Numbered from the stretch's first letter, positions 26,199 to 35,762 are shown. The stretch is DNA of 64,000 nucleotides from Porphyrobacter sp. GA68 (GCF_022605525.1 NZ_JAKQYJ010000001.1:558001-622000), one strand, 5' to 3'. The notes: generated by a model not told the origin, from the sequence alone. Numbers and translations are program-made.

Positions 26199-26477
26199 TG
26201 CATCACTCCTCATCACTTGACCGGAAGGCTGCGTTGCCTTGGCGACGGAACCCTCCTTCGCGCCAAGAAAGCGCGCGAGATGGTGACGTTTGGTTAGGTT
26301 CAGCTCACCTGATGTGTTGGGGCCATGCTTGCGTGCAGATGAACGAAAATGCCCTTGGACGGAGTTGCGGTGACAAACCGCGCGATGCCTGCGGCGAATG
26401 CCGACGTCCCCGGTCGCGATCCGGATCAGCGGCACCAGGCGCGGCTTATAGCCCGCGACTCTGGCCACCTGCCTGGC

Positions 26478-27203
26478 TCAGCGGTTCAGTTCGACCAGCT
26501 CGTACCGGTTCATCATGTAACCGTCGACAGCGCCGCAGACGAGCACCGCGTCGTCGTCGGCAGTCACCCAGATGTCGTATGGTGGGTGCGTCTTGCCTCC
26601 CATGCCGTCACCTTCATCGTCCACGAAGCGGAAGTGGCGACACGCGAACGTGCCCGCTCCGACGGTGCGCTCCTCATCGCCGACATATTCCAATGCGATG
26701 CTCACTTCCGCGATCAGCGGTGGTTCGGCTCCGCGATGATCGGCAGAAGGAAGGAACACGCGCAAGGTTCGCCGATGCAGGCCGGTCGCCACGTCCATGA
26801 TCTTGGACAGGTAACCATCGCCCACCACCGGATGAGTGCCAAAGCCGTCGAACGCGCTGCCTATCACGCGCCGTTGCGACACACGGCCAATCGCCGGGCC
26901 GAAACTCTCGCATTCGATGATCCCCGCCACAGGATCGTGCCGCAGCCAGCCCGAGCCGAGAAACTGGTCGCCCAATGTCAGGTGGACGTGCAGATGCTGT
27001 GGCACCATGCCGGGTGCGATGTGATAGATGATGTCGCGCAGAATCGTTGGCTCCGGCTCCTCTATCTCGCACCGCGCACGCATGATCGTGGAACCGTCCG
27101 CGTGGTGGGTGAAGGCAAACCATTCGCGTCCCCGCTCCTGCCCCTCCATCCCTGGTTTGCATGATGTATAGCGGATCCGCCCCGACACCGTCCGATGGCG
27201 CAT
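26478..27203 (-). CDS. unknown protein, calycin-like
   Basis: A 241-residue cytoplasmic protein I do not recognise. It is rich in short beta-type strands with many Asp/Gly turns (MRARCEIEEPEPTILRDIIYH, RRVIGSAFDGFGTHPVVGDG, CRHFRFVDDEGDGMGG, DIWVTADDDAVLVCGAVDGY), which suggests a lipocalin-like barrel. It is coupled by ATGA to the nitrilase-fold gene and ends the six-gene unit under operator site 3. With the DUF3598-like and DUF1838 proteins it makes three beta-rich proteins of unknown function in one regulon. Confidence 0.6.
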   Translation of the reverse strand: MRHRTVSGRIRYTSCKPGMEGQERGREWFAFTHHADGSTIMRARCEIEEPEPTILRDIIYHIAPGMVPQHLHVHLTLGDQFLGSGWLRHDPVAGIIECESFGPAIGRVSQRRVIGSAFDGFGTHPVVGDGYLSKIMDVATGLHRRTLRVFLPSADHRGAEPPLIAEVSIALEYVGDEERTVGAGTFACRHFRFVDDEGDGMGGKTHPPYDIWVTADDDAVLVCGAVDGYMMNRYELVELNR

Positions 27204-28369
27204 CAGATAACCCCCGCCTGATCCAGGCGTGCAATCACTTCTTCCTGTTTGCGGCGAAAGTAATCTCGGTCAGGCACTTCCGCCGAACCTTGTGCCATCA
27301 TGCCGTTTGGCCGGTGGAAATTATCGGCTGCGGCGGCATAGGCGGAGGCGAACAGGCCAGGCTTCTGCCGCGCCAGGCTGTTGGTCATCGCCGGGTTGCG
27401 GCGCGCCCGCCGCAGGGCAGAAAGGTCCAGCGGGGCAAAGGCGGTAAAGGTTTCACCATCGCCGGACTGGGCCATCACCTTGCCTGTGTAATCCACCACC
27501 TGGCTGTTCCCGTCCGCGCTGCCCAGCGGCAGGGCCGTGCCACTGATCCCGGCGGTGTTGGCGGAAACCACAAAGGCCATGTTCTCAAACGCGCGGGCGC
27601 GCTTGGCGATGTCTTTCTGCGTCGCGAGAGGAGAGCCGATTTCTGACGAAGAATGAACGAAAATTTCCGCTCCGCGGAACGCCATCGCGCGGGCGATTTC
27701 CGGATAAAGGATTTCCTCGCTGGCAATGGCCGCAAGATTGCCGATCTCGGTCCGAGCCACTGGGAAGACGCCATCGAGCCCGTAGATGTCGAGATAGCGT
27801 TCCCAGACATCGTGGGGGCTGGGCGCGAACATGGACACGAGGCGGCGGTAACGCAGCACGACCTGCCCCGTAGGCGCGACAACAAAGCTGGCTTGGAAGT
27901 AGAAGTCGGGGAAATGCCGATCGATTTCATACGCGTTGCCGGCGATGAAAAGGCCGGTTTTCTGCGCCAAGGTCCCGAGCTCCGCATATTCCTCGCCGTC
28001 TGGCGCAAATCCAGCGCGAGCGGCGAAATCCGCGATGCCGATCCGCCCCGGATAGGAGGTGAACAGGTATTCCGGCAGCACGGCGAGGCGCACGGGCCAG
28101 CCCGCATACTGTTCGATGAAGATGGCGGCAGAGCGGATCGGCGCCTCCAGCGCCGCGATGTGCCGGATGACCTGCGCTCGCACGGCCTTCGTGTCGGAGA
28201 GGTTTTCCACCGAACGCGCGGTAAGCTGCATGGCGACGGCGGCGAATGTGTCGGGAGCGGTCAGATGGACCTCCTTTGCGTGGGCGGCGCGCGGCAGAAT
28301 AGCCATGCCCGCGCCTGCGACAAGGCCGCCTGCCAGCGCCGCCCGACGGGTCGCCAGCCAATCACGCAA
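27203..28369 (-). CDS. exported nitrilase-superfamily protein with altered triad
   Basis: A 388-residue carbon-nitrogen hydrolase fold with a Tat-type signal (TRRAALAGGL, then a hydrophobic stretch to about residue 31). Aligning to aliphatic amidases, the catalytic Glu is kept (Glu100 in AVLPEYLF), but the Lys position holds Arg176 (RYRRLV) and the Cys position holds Ser217 (AIASEEILYPE; codon at 27719-27721). The Glu-Lys-Cys set is thus Glu-Arg-Ser. It could be an unusual serine-type hydrolase or a binding protein. It overlaps the FAD oxidoreductase stop by 8 bp and is coupled to the unknown protein downstream. Confidence 0.78.
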   Translation of the reverse strand: MRDWLATRRAALAGGLVAGAGMAILPRAAHAKEVHLTAPDTFAAVAMQLTARSVENLSDTKAVRAQVIRHIAALEAPIRSAAIFIEQYAGWPVRLAVLPEYLFTSYPGRIGIADFAARAGFAPDGEEYAELGTLAQKTGLFIAGNAYEIDRHFPDFYFQASFVVAPTGQVVLRYRRLVSMFAPSPHDVWERYLDIYGLDGVFPVARTEIGNLAAIASEEILYPEIARAMAFRGAEIFVHSSSEIGSPLATQKDIAKRARAFENMAFVVSANTAGISGTALPLGSADGNSQVVDYTGKVMAQSGDGETFTAFAPLDLSALRRARRNPAMTNSLARQKPGLFASAYAAAADNFHRPNGMMAQGSAEVPDRDYFRRKQEEVIARLDQAGVI

Positions 28370-29897
28370 GGCCCAGGCTTCCGGGGTTCATCAACCCGTG
28401 CGGATCAACCGCGCGCTTTACCGCGCGCAGAAGTTCCCATGCTCGCGGGTCATGCCCCTGCTCCAGCGGATAGGTACGGGCGATCTGAAAATGTGCCGCT
28501 CCGCGCGCGGCGAACAGCGCGATCAGTTCAGCTCTGAGCTCGTGAACCAGCGCGCTGCTGGCCTCGGTGGCAGGCAAGCGTCGCAACCGCTTCAAATGCG
28601 CTGCCTCAACCGCGTCCAGATGCAACGGATTAAGCTCGTCAGGCCAGAAGAACACCGGCTCGATCAGCCCGCTTTGCGGCGAAATCCCCAGCAGCATCGC
28701 TCCTGCCCGGACCCCCCGATCCTGCATCTCTGCGTCGTGGCGGGCGAACAGCGCCTGCACCGCTTCCCAGCAGTCCACCAGTTGCGAATGTGGCAGGATG
28801 GCATGCACCGGTACCCACCGTTCACCCTGCGGACCCACCATAGAATTTACCGGGGGAAACGGGTTGGAGCGCAGCACCGTGGGAACAGTGTTCGCCGTCT
28901 CCTGCCCGCCAGCCTCAGCGACGATGCGGCGGATTGCGGCCATGTCGCTATCCGCCGCAGGCTGTTCCCGCCGCTCCGCGATGAAGTGCATGGAAAAGGG
29001 CGCATCATCAAGGAAAGAGCGGCCGGCCCGCGCAATCCTTGCACCCTCGCGTAACCCTTTCGCGAGCGATCCCTGGCCCGTCACCACCGACAGCAGCGCC
29101 CTCGCATCCTTGCCGAGGCTTTCCCGCTTCATCCGCTGGGACTGCAGGAAGGGATCGAAACCGAAACTCTCGCTGGCCAGTTCCGCGCGCGCGACCGTGG
29201 ACAGCGCCGCGAACAAGCTGCGATGGTCGGCAAAGGTGAAGCTGCCATATGCCAGGCCTTTGCCTTCGCGCCTCAGCCTGAGCGTGGCTCGCGCCTTTAT
29301 GCCGAGTGCGCCGGTGTCTCCGGTGAAGAGCCCAGTGAGGTCGGGGCCGAAGTCGCGCAAGAAGCTGCCGCCGGTGGCGACGAGCGCCCCGTCCGCCAGC
29401 ACCACGTCGAAAGACACCGCGGCGCTTGACAGCGGGCCTTCGCGCGCACCCCAAAAGACCCCGTTCTGGCTCATGCCGCCGCCGATGGTGGCCTTGACAC
29501 CTGAGAGCGAACCCCACGCCGCAACCCGCAGACCGCGAGGCGCGAGAACCCTGTGCAGCGTAGCCCAGGTGCAGCCCGCCTCAACCGTCGCTGTCATGTC
29601 GTTCTCGTTGATCTCGACAATTCGGTTGAGAGCGCCGGTGTCCACCAGCACAAAGGCTCGGTCCGGGCCAAGATAGCCGCCGGTGTAGCTCATCCCGCCT
29701 CCGCGCGGGACCAGGGCCAGCCTTTCGCCCGCCGCGGCCGCAACGACCTGGCACAACTCGTCCACGTCGCGCGGACGCAGAACCGCCGCCGGCGCGGGTC
29801 CGCGCGCATAAACATCGTGACGCAGGATTTCCAGACTGGCCGGGTCGGTCACGAGCGCCTCTTGCGGAAGAGCGGACAGGGCGTCTTGAACTGCCAT
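28362..29897 (-). CDS. FAD-binding (PCMH/GlcD-type) oxidoreductase
   Basis: A 511-residue flavoprotein of the vanillyl-alcohol-oxidase superfamily. The PCMH-type FAD domain spans residues ~40-210: DVYARGPAPAAVLRPRDVDE, VPRGGGMSYTGGY, ATVEAGCTWATLHRVLAPRG and GGGMSQNGVFWGAREG. The C-terminal domain ends VDPHGLMNPGSLG, usual for the D-lactate/glycolate or 4-cresol oxidase group. The start at 29897 lies 4 bp after the MFS stop. No signal peptide is seen. It probably oxidises a hydroxyl or benzylic-type carbon of the regulon's substrate; the electron acceptor is not evident. Confidence 0.85.
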   Translation of the reverse strand: MAVQDALSALPQEALVTDPASLEILRHDVYARGPAPAAVLRPRDVDELCQVVAAAAGERLALVPRGGGMSYTGGYLGPDRAFVLVDTGALNRIVEINENDMTATVEAGCTWATLHRVLAPRGLRVAAWGSLSGVKATIGGGMSQNGVFWGAREGPLSSAAVSFDVVLADGALVATGGSFLRDFGPDLTGLFTGDTGALGIKARATLRLRREGKGLAYGSFTFADHRSLFAALSTVARAELASESFGFDPFLQSQRMKRESLGKDARALLSVVTGQGSLAKGLREGARIARAGRSFLDDAPFSMHFIAERREQPAADSDMAAIRRIVAEAGGQETANTVPTVLRSNPFPPVNSMVGPQGERWVPVHAILPHSQLVDCWEAVQALFARHDAEMQDRGVRAGAMLLGISPQSGLIEPVFFWPDELNPLHLDAVEAAHLKRLRRLPATEASSALVHELRAELIALFAARGAAHFQIARTYPLEQGHDPRAWELLRAVKRAVDPHGLMNPGSLGLA

Positions 29898-29901
29898 CCC
29901 G

Positions 29902-31185
29902 CTATGCCGGAACAGCTTTTGGAACCGGTTCCGGACCCGGATCGGGTTCCGTGAACACAGGGTAGCGGCCGAGCGTGATGAGGAGCAGCGCGCCCACCGC
30001 AAAGCCGCCCATGGCGAGCGTCAGGGCGCCGTCATAACTGCCGGTCGTATCGCGGAACCAGCCATAGATCACCGGACTGAACGCCGATCCGAGGCCGAAC
30101 GGCATGTACAGCATGCCGTAGATCTTGCCGTAATTGGCCATGCCGAAATAGCGGCTGGCAAGATAGGCGATGAGGTCGCTCTCCGCACCGGCGGCGAAAC
30201 CGAGCATGAAGGCAGCGGTATAGATCAGCGTCTGGTTCGTTCCTGTACCCATCAGCAGCCAGCACGCCAGCGCAGGTACCAGCAGGATCGGCAGGCAGAC
30301 CAGCGGCGCCCAGATCCGGTCGAGGAGAAAGCCTGTTATGATCCGCCCCGCCATGATCGCGATGCCGATCATGCCCATGATGCCGGCGCCCTCGGCGGCT
30401 GTCATGCCGTGCTGCTTGATGATTTCTGGCATGTGGATATGCGCGCCGCCATAGGCCAGCGCCACGCACAGGATCGACAGCCAGATCGTCCAGAACCGCC
30501 GGTCGCGCAGGGCGGCCTGCAGGGTCACACCCGTAACCTGTCCGCCGACGGTGCGGTTTTCCTGCGGCGTTTCCTCTGGCCGGGGTTCGCGAAACCATAA
30601 AAGGATTAGCGGCAGCGCGACGAGCAGCGGGAAGCCCGCCACGATGAGATACATCGTGCGCCAGCCATACGCCTCGATCGCCCAGACCGTCACACGGGGC
30701 ACGATCAAGGCGGCGATGCTGGTGCCGACCAGTGCGATCCCGAGCGCCAGGCCGCGGTTCCGGAAAAACCACATGCTGATAGCACGGCTGAAGGTGACGG
30801 GCGTGGACCCGATACCCACCATTCCCACAAGCACCCAGATCCCGTAGAATACGAAAAGGTTGCTGGGCGTCAGCGCGAACGAGGCAAAGGCCAGCCCGAA
30901 CAGAACCATGGACACGATGGTGACGGGCCGCACGCCATAGCGATCCGCCAGCCAGCCGAATACCGGCGCGAGCAGTGACGCGATGACACCGTAGATCAGG
31001 ACGCCTGCGCTTATCTGTGCAAAGCTCCACCCGGTTTCGGCGTTGATGGGTGCCAGGGTGAAGCCGATGGTGTTGAACGGCAGCGGCGACGCGCCGCAGG
31101 AAATGCCGATCAGCGAGGCGAGAAGGACGCGCCAACCAAGGCGAAACTCGGATGGTCGCCCCTCCGTGCCGGTCGCTGCCGCCAT
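29902..31185 (-). CDS. MFS transporter
   Basis: A 427-residue major facilitator with 12 predicted hydrophobic segments. The loop after helix 2 reads GWLADRYGVRPV, the usual cytoplasmic GxxxDRxGxR motif. The sequence GLALGIALVGTSIAALIVPR resembles the monocarboxylate/OFA-type porters, which carry small organic acids. It overlaps the serine hydrolase stop (TAATG) and precedes the FAD oxidoreductase by 4 bp. It is the only inner-membrane carrier in the island, so it is a good candidate for import of the compound or a hydrolysis product. Confidence 0.9.
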   Translation of the reverse strand: MAAATGTEGRPSEFRLGWRVLLASLIGISCGASPLPFNTIGFTLAPINAETGWSFAQISAGVLIYGVIASLLAPVFGWLADRYGVRPVTIVSMVLFGLAFASFALTPSNLFVFYGIWVLVGMVGIGSTPVTFSRAISMWFFRNRGLALGIALVGTSIAALIVPRVTVWAIEAYGWRTMYLIVAGFPLLVALPLILLWFREPRPEETPQENRTVGGQVTGVTLQAALRDRRFWTIWLSILCVALAYGGAHIHMPEIIKQHGMTAAEGAGIMGMIGIAIMAGRIITGFLLDRIWAPLVCLPILLVPALACWLLMGTGTNQTLIYTAAFMLGFAAGAESDLIAYLASRYFGMANYGKIYGMLYMPFGLGSAFSPVIYGWFRDTTGSYDGALTLAMGGFAVGALLLITLGRYPVFTEPDPGPEPVPKAVPA

Positions 31186-32387
31186 TACTCGGCTCCTTTC
31201 CAGATCACGTTAGGCAGCACCGCGTCATCCCAGGCGTCCGGCCAATCACGGGCGGTGCGGACAATCACCAGCTGCTTGTCTGGAAGCACATAGACCCGCT
31301 GACCGCCGTGGCCGTTCAGCATCACCATACGCGGCGCAGCAAATCGTTCGCCTTGCCAGGGCACGATGCCGGGGCGTGGCTGCGGCTCTCCGCCGACCAG
31401 CTGATCTCCGATCCAGATCTGGTATCCGTAGCCGGGGTATGCCGGGGATGGCGCAGTCATCCGGTCAATCCAGGCGGCAGGCACAACCTGCCTGCCGTCG
31501 ACCATCCCCCTGCCGGCGAACAGCTGTCCGATCCGCAGCCAGTCCACCGGGCGCGACAGGATGCAGCAGCTGGTCATGACCATGCCGCCATCCCGATCGA
31601 GCGGCATTGCGGCGTCTCTCAGCCCAAGCGGCTCCCAAAGCCGCTTACTCACCAGGGTCTCGTATCGCGCGCCTGTGGCACGCTCCAGCACAATGCCGAG
31701 AAGCTGGTTCACCTGATTGTTGTAATCGAACTCGATCCCTGGCCGGGCAACTGCCCGCAAGGATAGCGGAAGGCGAGTGTAATCGCTGCCGAGGCTGTGT
31801 CGCACGAGCGGATTGTCGGGCGAAACGGCATAGCCCATGCCTCCGTCCCCCTGCTCCAGTCCGGCAGCCATCCACAACATATGTTCAAGGGTAATCCGCC
31901 CCCTAGGCTGACCACGCCATTCCGGGAGGTAACGCTCTACCGGGTCGCTCACGGATCCGATCTCGCCACGCTCTACCGCCGTGCCTATCAGCAGCGCGGT
32001 CACGGTCTTGGCCATGCTTTGCGGGTTGAAGCGGGTGTCCCGGCCCGTTCCCTGCCAATACTCCTCAAAAACGATTCTGCCGCTTCTTGCTATAATCAGC
32101 GCAGTTGAGTTCTGGCCCTTTGCCCAAGCCGCCGCCGCGGCAAGGGCGCTTGGTGCGATGCCTGCGTCCGTAGGGGAACTCACTTCGAAGGGGCGTTCCG
32201 CACCCGGCACGCGAGCCACATGGTCGTACCAGTCAACAGGGATGGTCAGCGGATCGTATCCGCCCGCCGCAAGACTCTGCCAGCGCCGATCGAAATTGAG
32301 GTCTCTATCTTGCGCCGCTGTCTCGCCGGCAAGGCTCGCCAGCATTCCGGAGCACACCATTCGCGTCCAGACAGCGGCTCGCCCCAT
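31185..32387 (-). CDS. class C beta-lactamase-family serine hydrolase
   Basis: A 400-residue penicillin-binding/esterase-type serine hydrolase. Motifs are SMAKTV (Ser-x-x-Lys), YNNQVN (Tyr-x-Asn) and GHGGQRV in place of KTG. The start MGRAAVWTRMVCSGMLASLAG is a probable signal peptide, so it should act in the periplasm as an esterase or amidase. It overlaps the TonB receptor stop (ATGA), placing it beside the uptake step: outer-membrane import, periplasmic hydrolysis, MFS transport. Members of this family are commonly esterases, not antibiotic-resistance enzymes. Confidence 0.88.
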   Translation of the reverse strand: MGRAAVWTRMVCSGMLASLAGETAAQDRDLNFDRRWQSLAAGGYDPLTIPVDWYDHVARVPGAERPFEVSSPTDAGIAPSALAAAAAWAKGQNSTALIIARSGRIVFEEYWQGTGRDTRFNPQSMAKTVTALLIGTAVERGEIGSVSDPVERYLPEWRGQPRGRITLEHMLWMAAGLEQGDGGMGYAVSPDNPLVRHSLGSDYTRLPLSLRAVARPGIEFDYNNQVNQLLGIVLERATGARYETLVSKRLWEPLGLRDAAMPLDRDGGMVMTSCCILSRPVDWLRIGQLFAGRGMVDGRQVVPAAWIDRMTAPSPAYPGYGYQIWIGDQLVGGEPQPRPGIVPWQGERFAAPRMVMLNGHGGQRVYVLPDKQLVIVRTARDWPDAWDDAVLPNVIWKGAE

Positions 32388-34906
32388 CAAAAATCGAATT
32401 TGGCGCGGACCAGCCATGTGCGCGGGGGGTTGAGATAGCTGAACTGCGCCAGCGTGGATTCGACGGCTTCCTGATCCAGGCAATTGCGGCATTCCGCGGA
32501 CAACGACCAGCCCGCCGCACTGGCCAGTGTCAGCGTCGCGTTGACGATCCAGCGATCTTCGCTGAACGACCCGGTAATGAACGGACCATTGCCGAAGGGG
32601 TTGGATGGAAACACCGCGCCTGTGGAACTGGTAATCGGCTGATCATACAGGGTAAGCTGGCTGGTTCCCGTTTCGCTTTGCGAGCGCCAACTGGCATTCA
32701 GCGCCGGCGTCAGCGTCAACCCGCTGCCCAGAGCCGCGACGTAGCTGCCGCCGAAAGCCAAGGTGAATTTCGGGGTTCGAACTGGCGTTGCGATCGACCC
32801 GTCAGGCGCGACAATGCCGACCCCGCATGCCGTCGCCTCCGCAGCTCCGCCCTGAGGGACTAGCCCCGCGGCCAGTTGCGCGAGACAGCGAGCCTGCTGC
32901 GACAGGACCGACTCCACGCCGAACGCGTCGAATTGCGGATCGTCCGGGTCGAGCCTGTACTTGTCGTTCTGATACCCGAAGGCGGCAAACAGGTTCAGGC
33001 CATCTGCCGGCACCGCGTTAACTTCCAGCTCGATCCCCTTGTTCTCGTAATCGGCGAAGTTGCGGGTTATGAATGCGATCGAACCGTTGGGCCGGGTAAA
33101 GGCAGACGGGGTTTGCAGGTCCGCGACATCCAGCCAGAAGCCGGTCACATTGACCCTGAGGCGCCGGTTGAGGAGTTCGGTCTTGGCACCGATTTCGTAA
33201 CTCCACACCTTTTCCGGCCCGAATGGCAAAAGTTCGCCAGGCACGGTTCCCCGCGCGTTCCACCCGCCCGACTTGAAGCCGCGGGTTGCGCTGGCGAAGA
33301 ACAGCAGATCGGGGTTTGGCTGGTAATTGACGGCAAATCGCGGTGTCCAGATGCCGATGCTCTGCTCTCGCGGGATAACGGCGCCGTTCGGGGCGATCAG
33401 GTTGGCGTTGCTAAGGCACCCGGCCTCGAGCGTGCCGTCGTTGCACGATGCGCGGTTGTCGTTGATGGAAAAGGTTTTGGTCTCGTCGGTATACCGGATG
33501 CCGGCGGTCACGGTGAGTTCCGGCGTGATGTTCAGGTCGCCCTGCACATAACCAGCGTACGCCTTGGTGGTGTTCACCAGCGTCCGGTCACCCAAGACCA
33601 GGACTAGGCCGGTCGGAAGCAGCGGGGGCACCGCCACGGAAAAGATGTCGCCAAAGTCGCTGAAATTGTCCTCTTCGAAATAATACAGCCCGCCGACCAG
33701 GTCGAGCAGTCCGTTCCCAAGGCTGCCCGTAAGTTTCACCTCCTGGCTGAATTGAGAATATTCTCCTTCATTAGCGATCACAAAGCCACCGAAGGTGAAG
33801 CCCACCACCGGCGGACGCGGCACCAAAAGGGACGGCAGGCCACGACCATCCGCGAAATCCAGCGCATAATCCTGGGTCGTATAGACGTAGCCGGTGATGA
33901 GATTCACCGAGAAATTGCCGAGGCCAAGCTGGAGATTGGACGAGATGAAATCCATCGTGGTGTCGATGCCCAGGCCATAACCATCCTTGCTGCCGGTCAG
34001 CCGTCCGCCAAAATCGCCGTTCTTCAGATAACCCGTGGTGGCGAAGCGCCCCTCGCAATTGGGCGGGTTGCGCGGATCGCAGGCGAAGTTGAGGATATTG
34101 CCCGCCTGGCTTTCGGTATGCATGTAGCTGCCGGTCCACCGCGCATTGTCGGACAGTTCGCCGCGCAGTCCTAGCCTGACTCCCCAGCCGTCGCTTTCGT
34201 TGATCCGCTCGCCCGTGGTCGTGTTCCTGGTGAAGCCATCGTCGTCCTGCCAGTAGCCTGACACCTTGACGGCGAGACTGTCGGCCAGCGGCAGGTCCAC
34301 CGACCCCCTCGCCAGCTTCATGTCGTAGCTGCCGTAGCCGGCTTCGGCATAGCCTCCCACTGTCAAATCCGGTTCGGCGAGGAACACAGCCACCGCACCA
34401 CCGGTCGTGTTGCGGCCGAACAGCGTGCCCTGCGGACCACGCAGCACCTCGATCCGCTGCACATCGAACAGGCTAAGATTGTTGGCGTTCTGCCGGCTCA
34501 GATAGATATCGTCGACATAGGTGCCGACCGGCGGGTCGAAGGTGGGGATCGTTTCCGTGTTGCCCAGCCCGCGAAGAAAATAGGCGTTAGCCGAGCCCAG
34601 CCCGGTATTGTTCAGCCCGACGAGGTTTGGCACATACTGCGTAATCTCCAGCGCATTGGTAACGCCGCGCCGCTCCAGTTCACCGCCGTCAAAGGCGCTG
34701 ATGGCGATCGGCACGTCCTGCACCCGTTCCTCCCGTCGCTGGGCGGTGACGATGATTTCGCTGAGGCCACCTTGCTGACTACTCGCATTGGGACGCTCCG
34801 CATCTTCTGCAGGAGGAATGGAGGTACTCTGCGCCTGGGCGGGGCTGACGCTCAGCGATGCGGCGGCAAGGAGAGATGCGGTTCCAAGCAATGATCGCTG
34901 CAACAT
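32387..34906 (-). CDS. TonB-dependent outer-membrane receptor 1
   Basis: An 839-residue TonB-dependent receptor. The signal peptide is MLQRSLLGTASLLAAASLSV and ends before AQSTSIPP. The plug starts at SEIIVTAQRREERVQDVPIA and includes PQGTLFGRNTTGGAVAV. The barrel ends TWLVRAKFDF with the C-terminal Phe. The start at 34906 has AGGGGAAG about 8 nt upstream. It is the first gene of a six-gene unit under operator site 3. In sphingomonads these receptors import carbon compounds as well as siderophores; context points to the compound degraded by the island. Confidence 0.95.
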   Translation of the reverse strand: MLQRSLLGTASLLAAASLSVSPAQAQSTSIPPAEDAERPNASSQQGGLSEIIVTAQRREERVQDVPIAISAFDGGELERRGVTNALEITQYVPNLVGLNNTGLGSANAYFLRGLGNTETIPTFDPPVGTYVDDIYLSRQNANNLSLFDVQRIEVLRGPQGTLFGRNTTGGAVAVFLAEPDLTVGGYAEAGYGSYDMKLARGSVDLPLADSLAVKVSGYWQDDDGFTRNTTTGERINESDGWGVRLGLRGELSDNARWTGSYMHTESQAGNILNFACDPRNPPNCEGRFATTGYLKNGDFGGRLTGSKDGYGLGIDTTMDFISSNLQLGLGNFSVNLITGYVYTTQDYALDFADGRGLPSLLVPRPPVVGFTFGGFVIANEGEYSQFSQEVKLTGSLGNGLLDLVGGLYYFEEDNFSDFGDIFSVAVPPLLPTGLVLVLGDRTLVNTTKAYAGYVQGDLNITPELTVTAGIRYTDETKTFSINDNRASCNDGTLEAGCLSNANLIAPNGAVIPREQSIGIWTPRFAVNYQPNPDLLFFASATRGFKSGGWNARGTVPGELLPFGPEKVWSYEIGAKTELLNRRLRVNVTGFWLDVADLQTPSAFTRPNGSIAFITRNFADYENKGIELEVNAVPADGLNLFAAFGYQNDKYRLDPDDPQFDAFGVESVLSQQARCLAQLAAGLVPQGGAAEATACGVGIVAPDGSIATPVRTPKFTLAFGGSYVAALGSGLTLTPALNASWRSQSETGTSQLTLYDQPITSSTGAVFPSNPFGNGPFITGSFSEDRWIVNATLTLASAAGWSLSAECRNCLDQEAVESTLAQFSYLNPPRTWLVRAKFDF

Positions 34907-34974
34907 AAGCGGCTTCCCCTCAGATTGTCGCGTGCCGGCGCGACCTGTGGTCACGTCCGCACTTCGCCGCAAAG

Positions 34975-34986
34975 TTGTCCGGACAA
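34975..34986. promoter_or_regulatory. TTGTCCGGACAA operator (site 3)
   Basis: Exact 12-bp palindrome, symmetric over 20 bp (34971-34990) except one position. It lies between receptor 1 (leftward) and the membrane protein at 35057 (rightward). A leftward -35 TTGACA is present at 34997-35002, so the operator sits in the -35/-10 spacer and -10 zone of the receptor promoter. Confidence 0.85.
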
Positions 34987-35056
34987 ATTTTACTTTTGTC
35001 AAGCGGTCAGATGTGGTTTGCTGGACCTGAGTTCCGGCTGCGAAGGAGGGGGCGCG

Positions 35057-35740
35057 ATGGCGCTGGCTGATCTGATTTATCCGAGCCTGGTTTACGTCCA
35101 CCTGCTGCTGTTCGTGTTCTGGCTGGGGGCCGATGTGGGCGTGTTCGCCCTTGGCCAGCATTTCCGCAAACGCAATGTTTACACCCTGGATCAGCGGCTT
35201 GCCCTGCTGAAGATGCTGGTCCTGATCGACATGGTGCCGCGGTCCGCTTGGGCGCTGATGGTGCCTTCTTCGCTCAGCGTTCTGGATGCCGGTGGATGGT
35301 GGGACGTGCCGAACTGGCTGGTGGGTCTTGCCTGTGTGATCGGGGCCGGATGGCTTTATCTGGTCTGGGATTCCCATCTTCATGACCAGACGTCCCGTGC
35401 GGCACGCAACCGCAGGATCGAGGGCGTACTGCGATGGGTGGTCGGGTTTTTCTATCTTGGGTTGGGCTGGCGGTCCCTCCTGGAAGGTATCCCGTTGGCG
35501 AGCGGCTGGCTCGCGTGGAAGGCGTTTCTGTTCGGCTGCATCTTCATTGCCGCCATCATGATAGATCGAACTTTCAAGCCCGTTGGCCCCCAACTGGCCG
35601 CGTTGCTGAGGGATGGATCCTCTGATGCCACCGAAACGCCTCTGCGTGCGACCATGGATGCGACACGGTTCTGGGTGTGGATAACCTACATCCTGCTGTT
35701 CGTCACCGCATACCTTGGAACTGTGAAACCTTCTCCGTGA
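35057..35740 (+). CDS. polytopic membrane protein of unknown function
   Basis: A 227-residue integral membrane protein with about five or six hydrophobic segments: LIYPSLVYVHLLLFVFWLGA, the LLKMLVLIDMVP stretch, WLVGLACVIGAGWLYLVW, WVVGFFYLGLGW, AFLFGCIFIAAIMI and FWVWITYILLFVTAYLG. A conserved His-containing first helix (YVHLLLF) and DVGVF could bind a cofactor, but I cannot match a family. The ATG at 35057 has GAAGGAGG 8 nt upstream. It forms a single-gene unit between operator sites 3 and 4, so it is co-regulated with the receptors and may take part in transport or electron transfer. Confidence 0.7.
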   Translation: MALADLIYPSLVYVHLLLFVFWLGADVGVFALGQHFRKRNVYTLDQRLALLKMLVLIDMVPRSAWALMVPSSLSVLDAGGWWDVPNWLVGLACVIGAGWLYLVWDSHLHDQTSRAARNRRIEGVLRWVVGFFYLGLGWRSLLEGIPLASGWLAWKAFLFGCIFIAAIMIDRTFKPVGPQLAALLRDGSSDATETPLRATMDATRFWVWITYILLFVTAYLGTVKPSP

Positions 35741-35750
35741 CCAGCAAGAT

Positions 35751-35762
35751 TTGTCTGGACAA
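35751..35762. promoter_or_regulatory. operator-like TTGTCTGGACAA (site 4)
   Basis: Matches TTGTCCGGACAA at 11 of 12 positions. It lies 50 bp before the start of TonB receptor 2 and 10 bp after the previous stop, so it can only serve the receptor gene. Confidence 0.7.

Noticed and set aside
31185-32387. Serine hydrolase as an antibiotic-resistance beta-lactamase
   Set aside because: The KTG motif is replaced by HGG and the gene is coupled to a receptor and an MFS carrier, so an esterase/amidase in the pathway is more likely.
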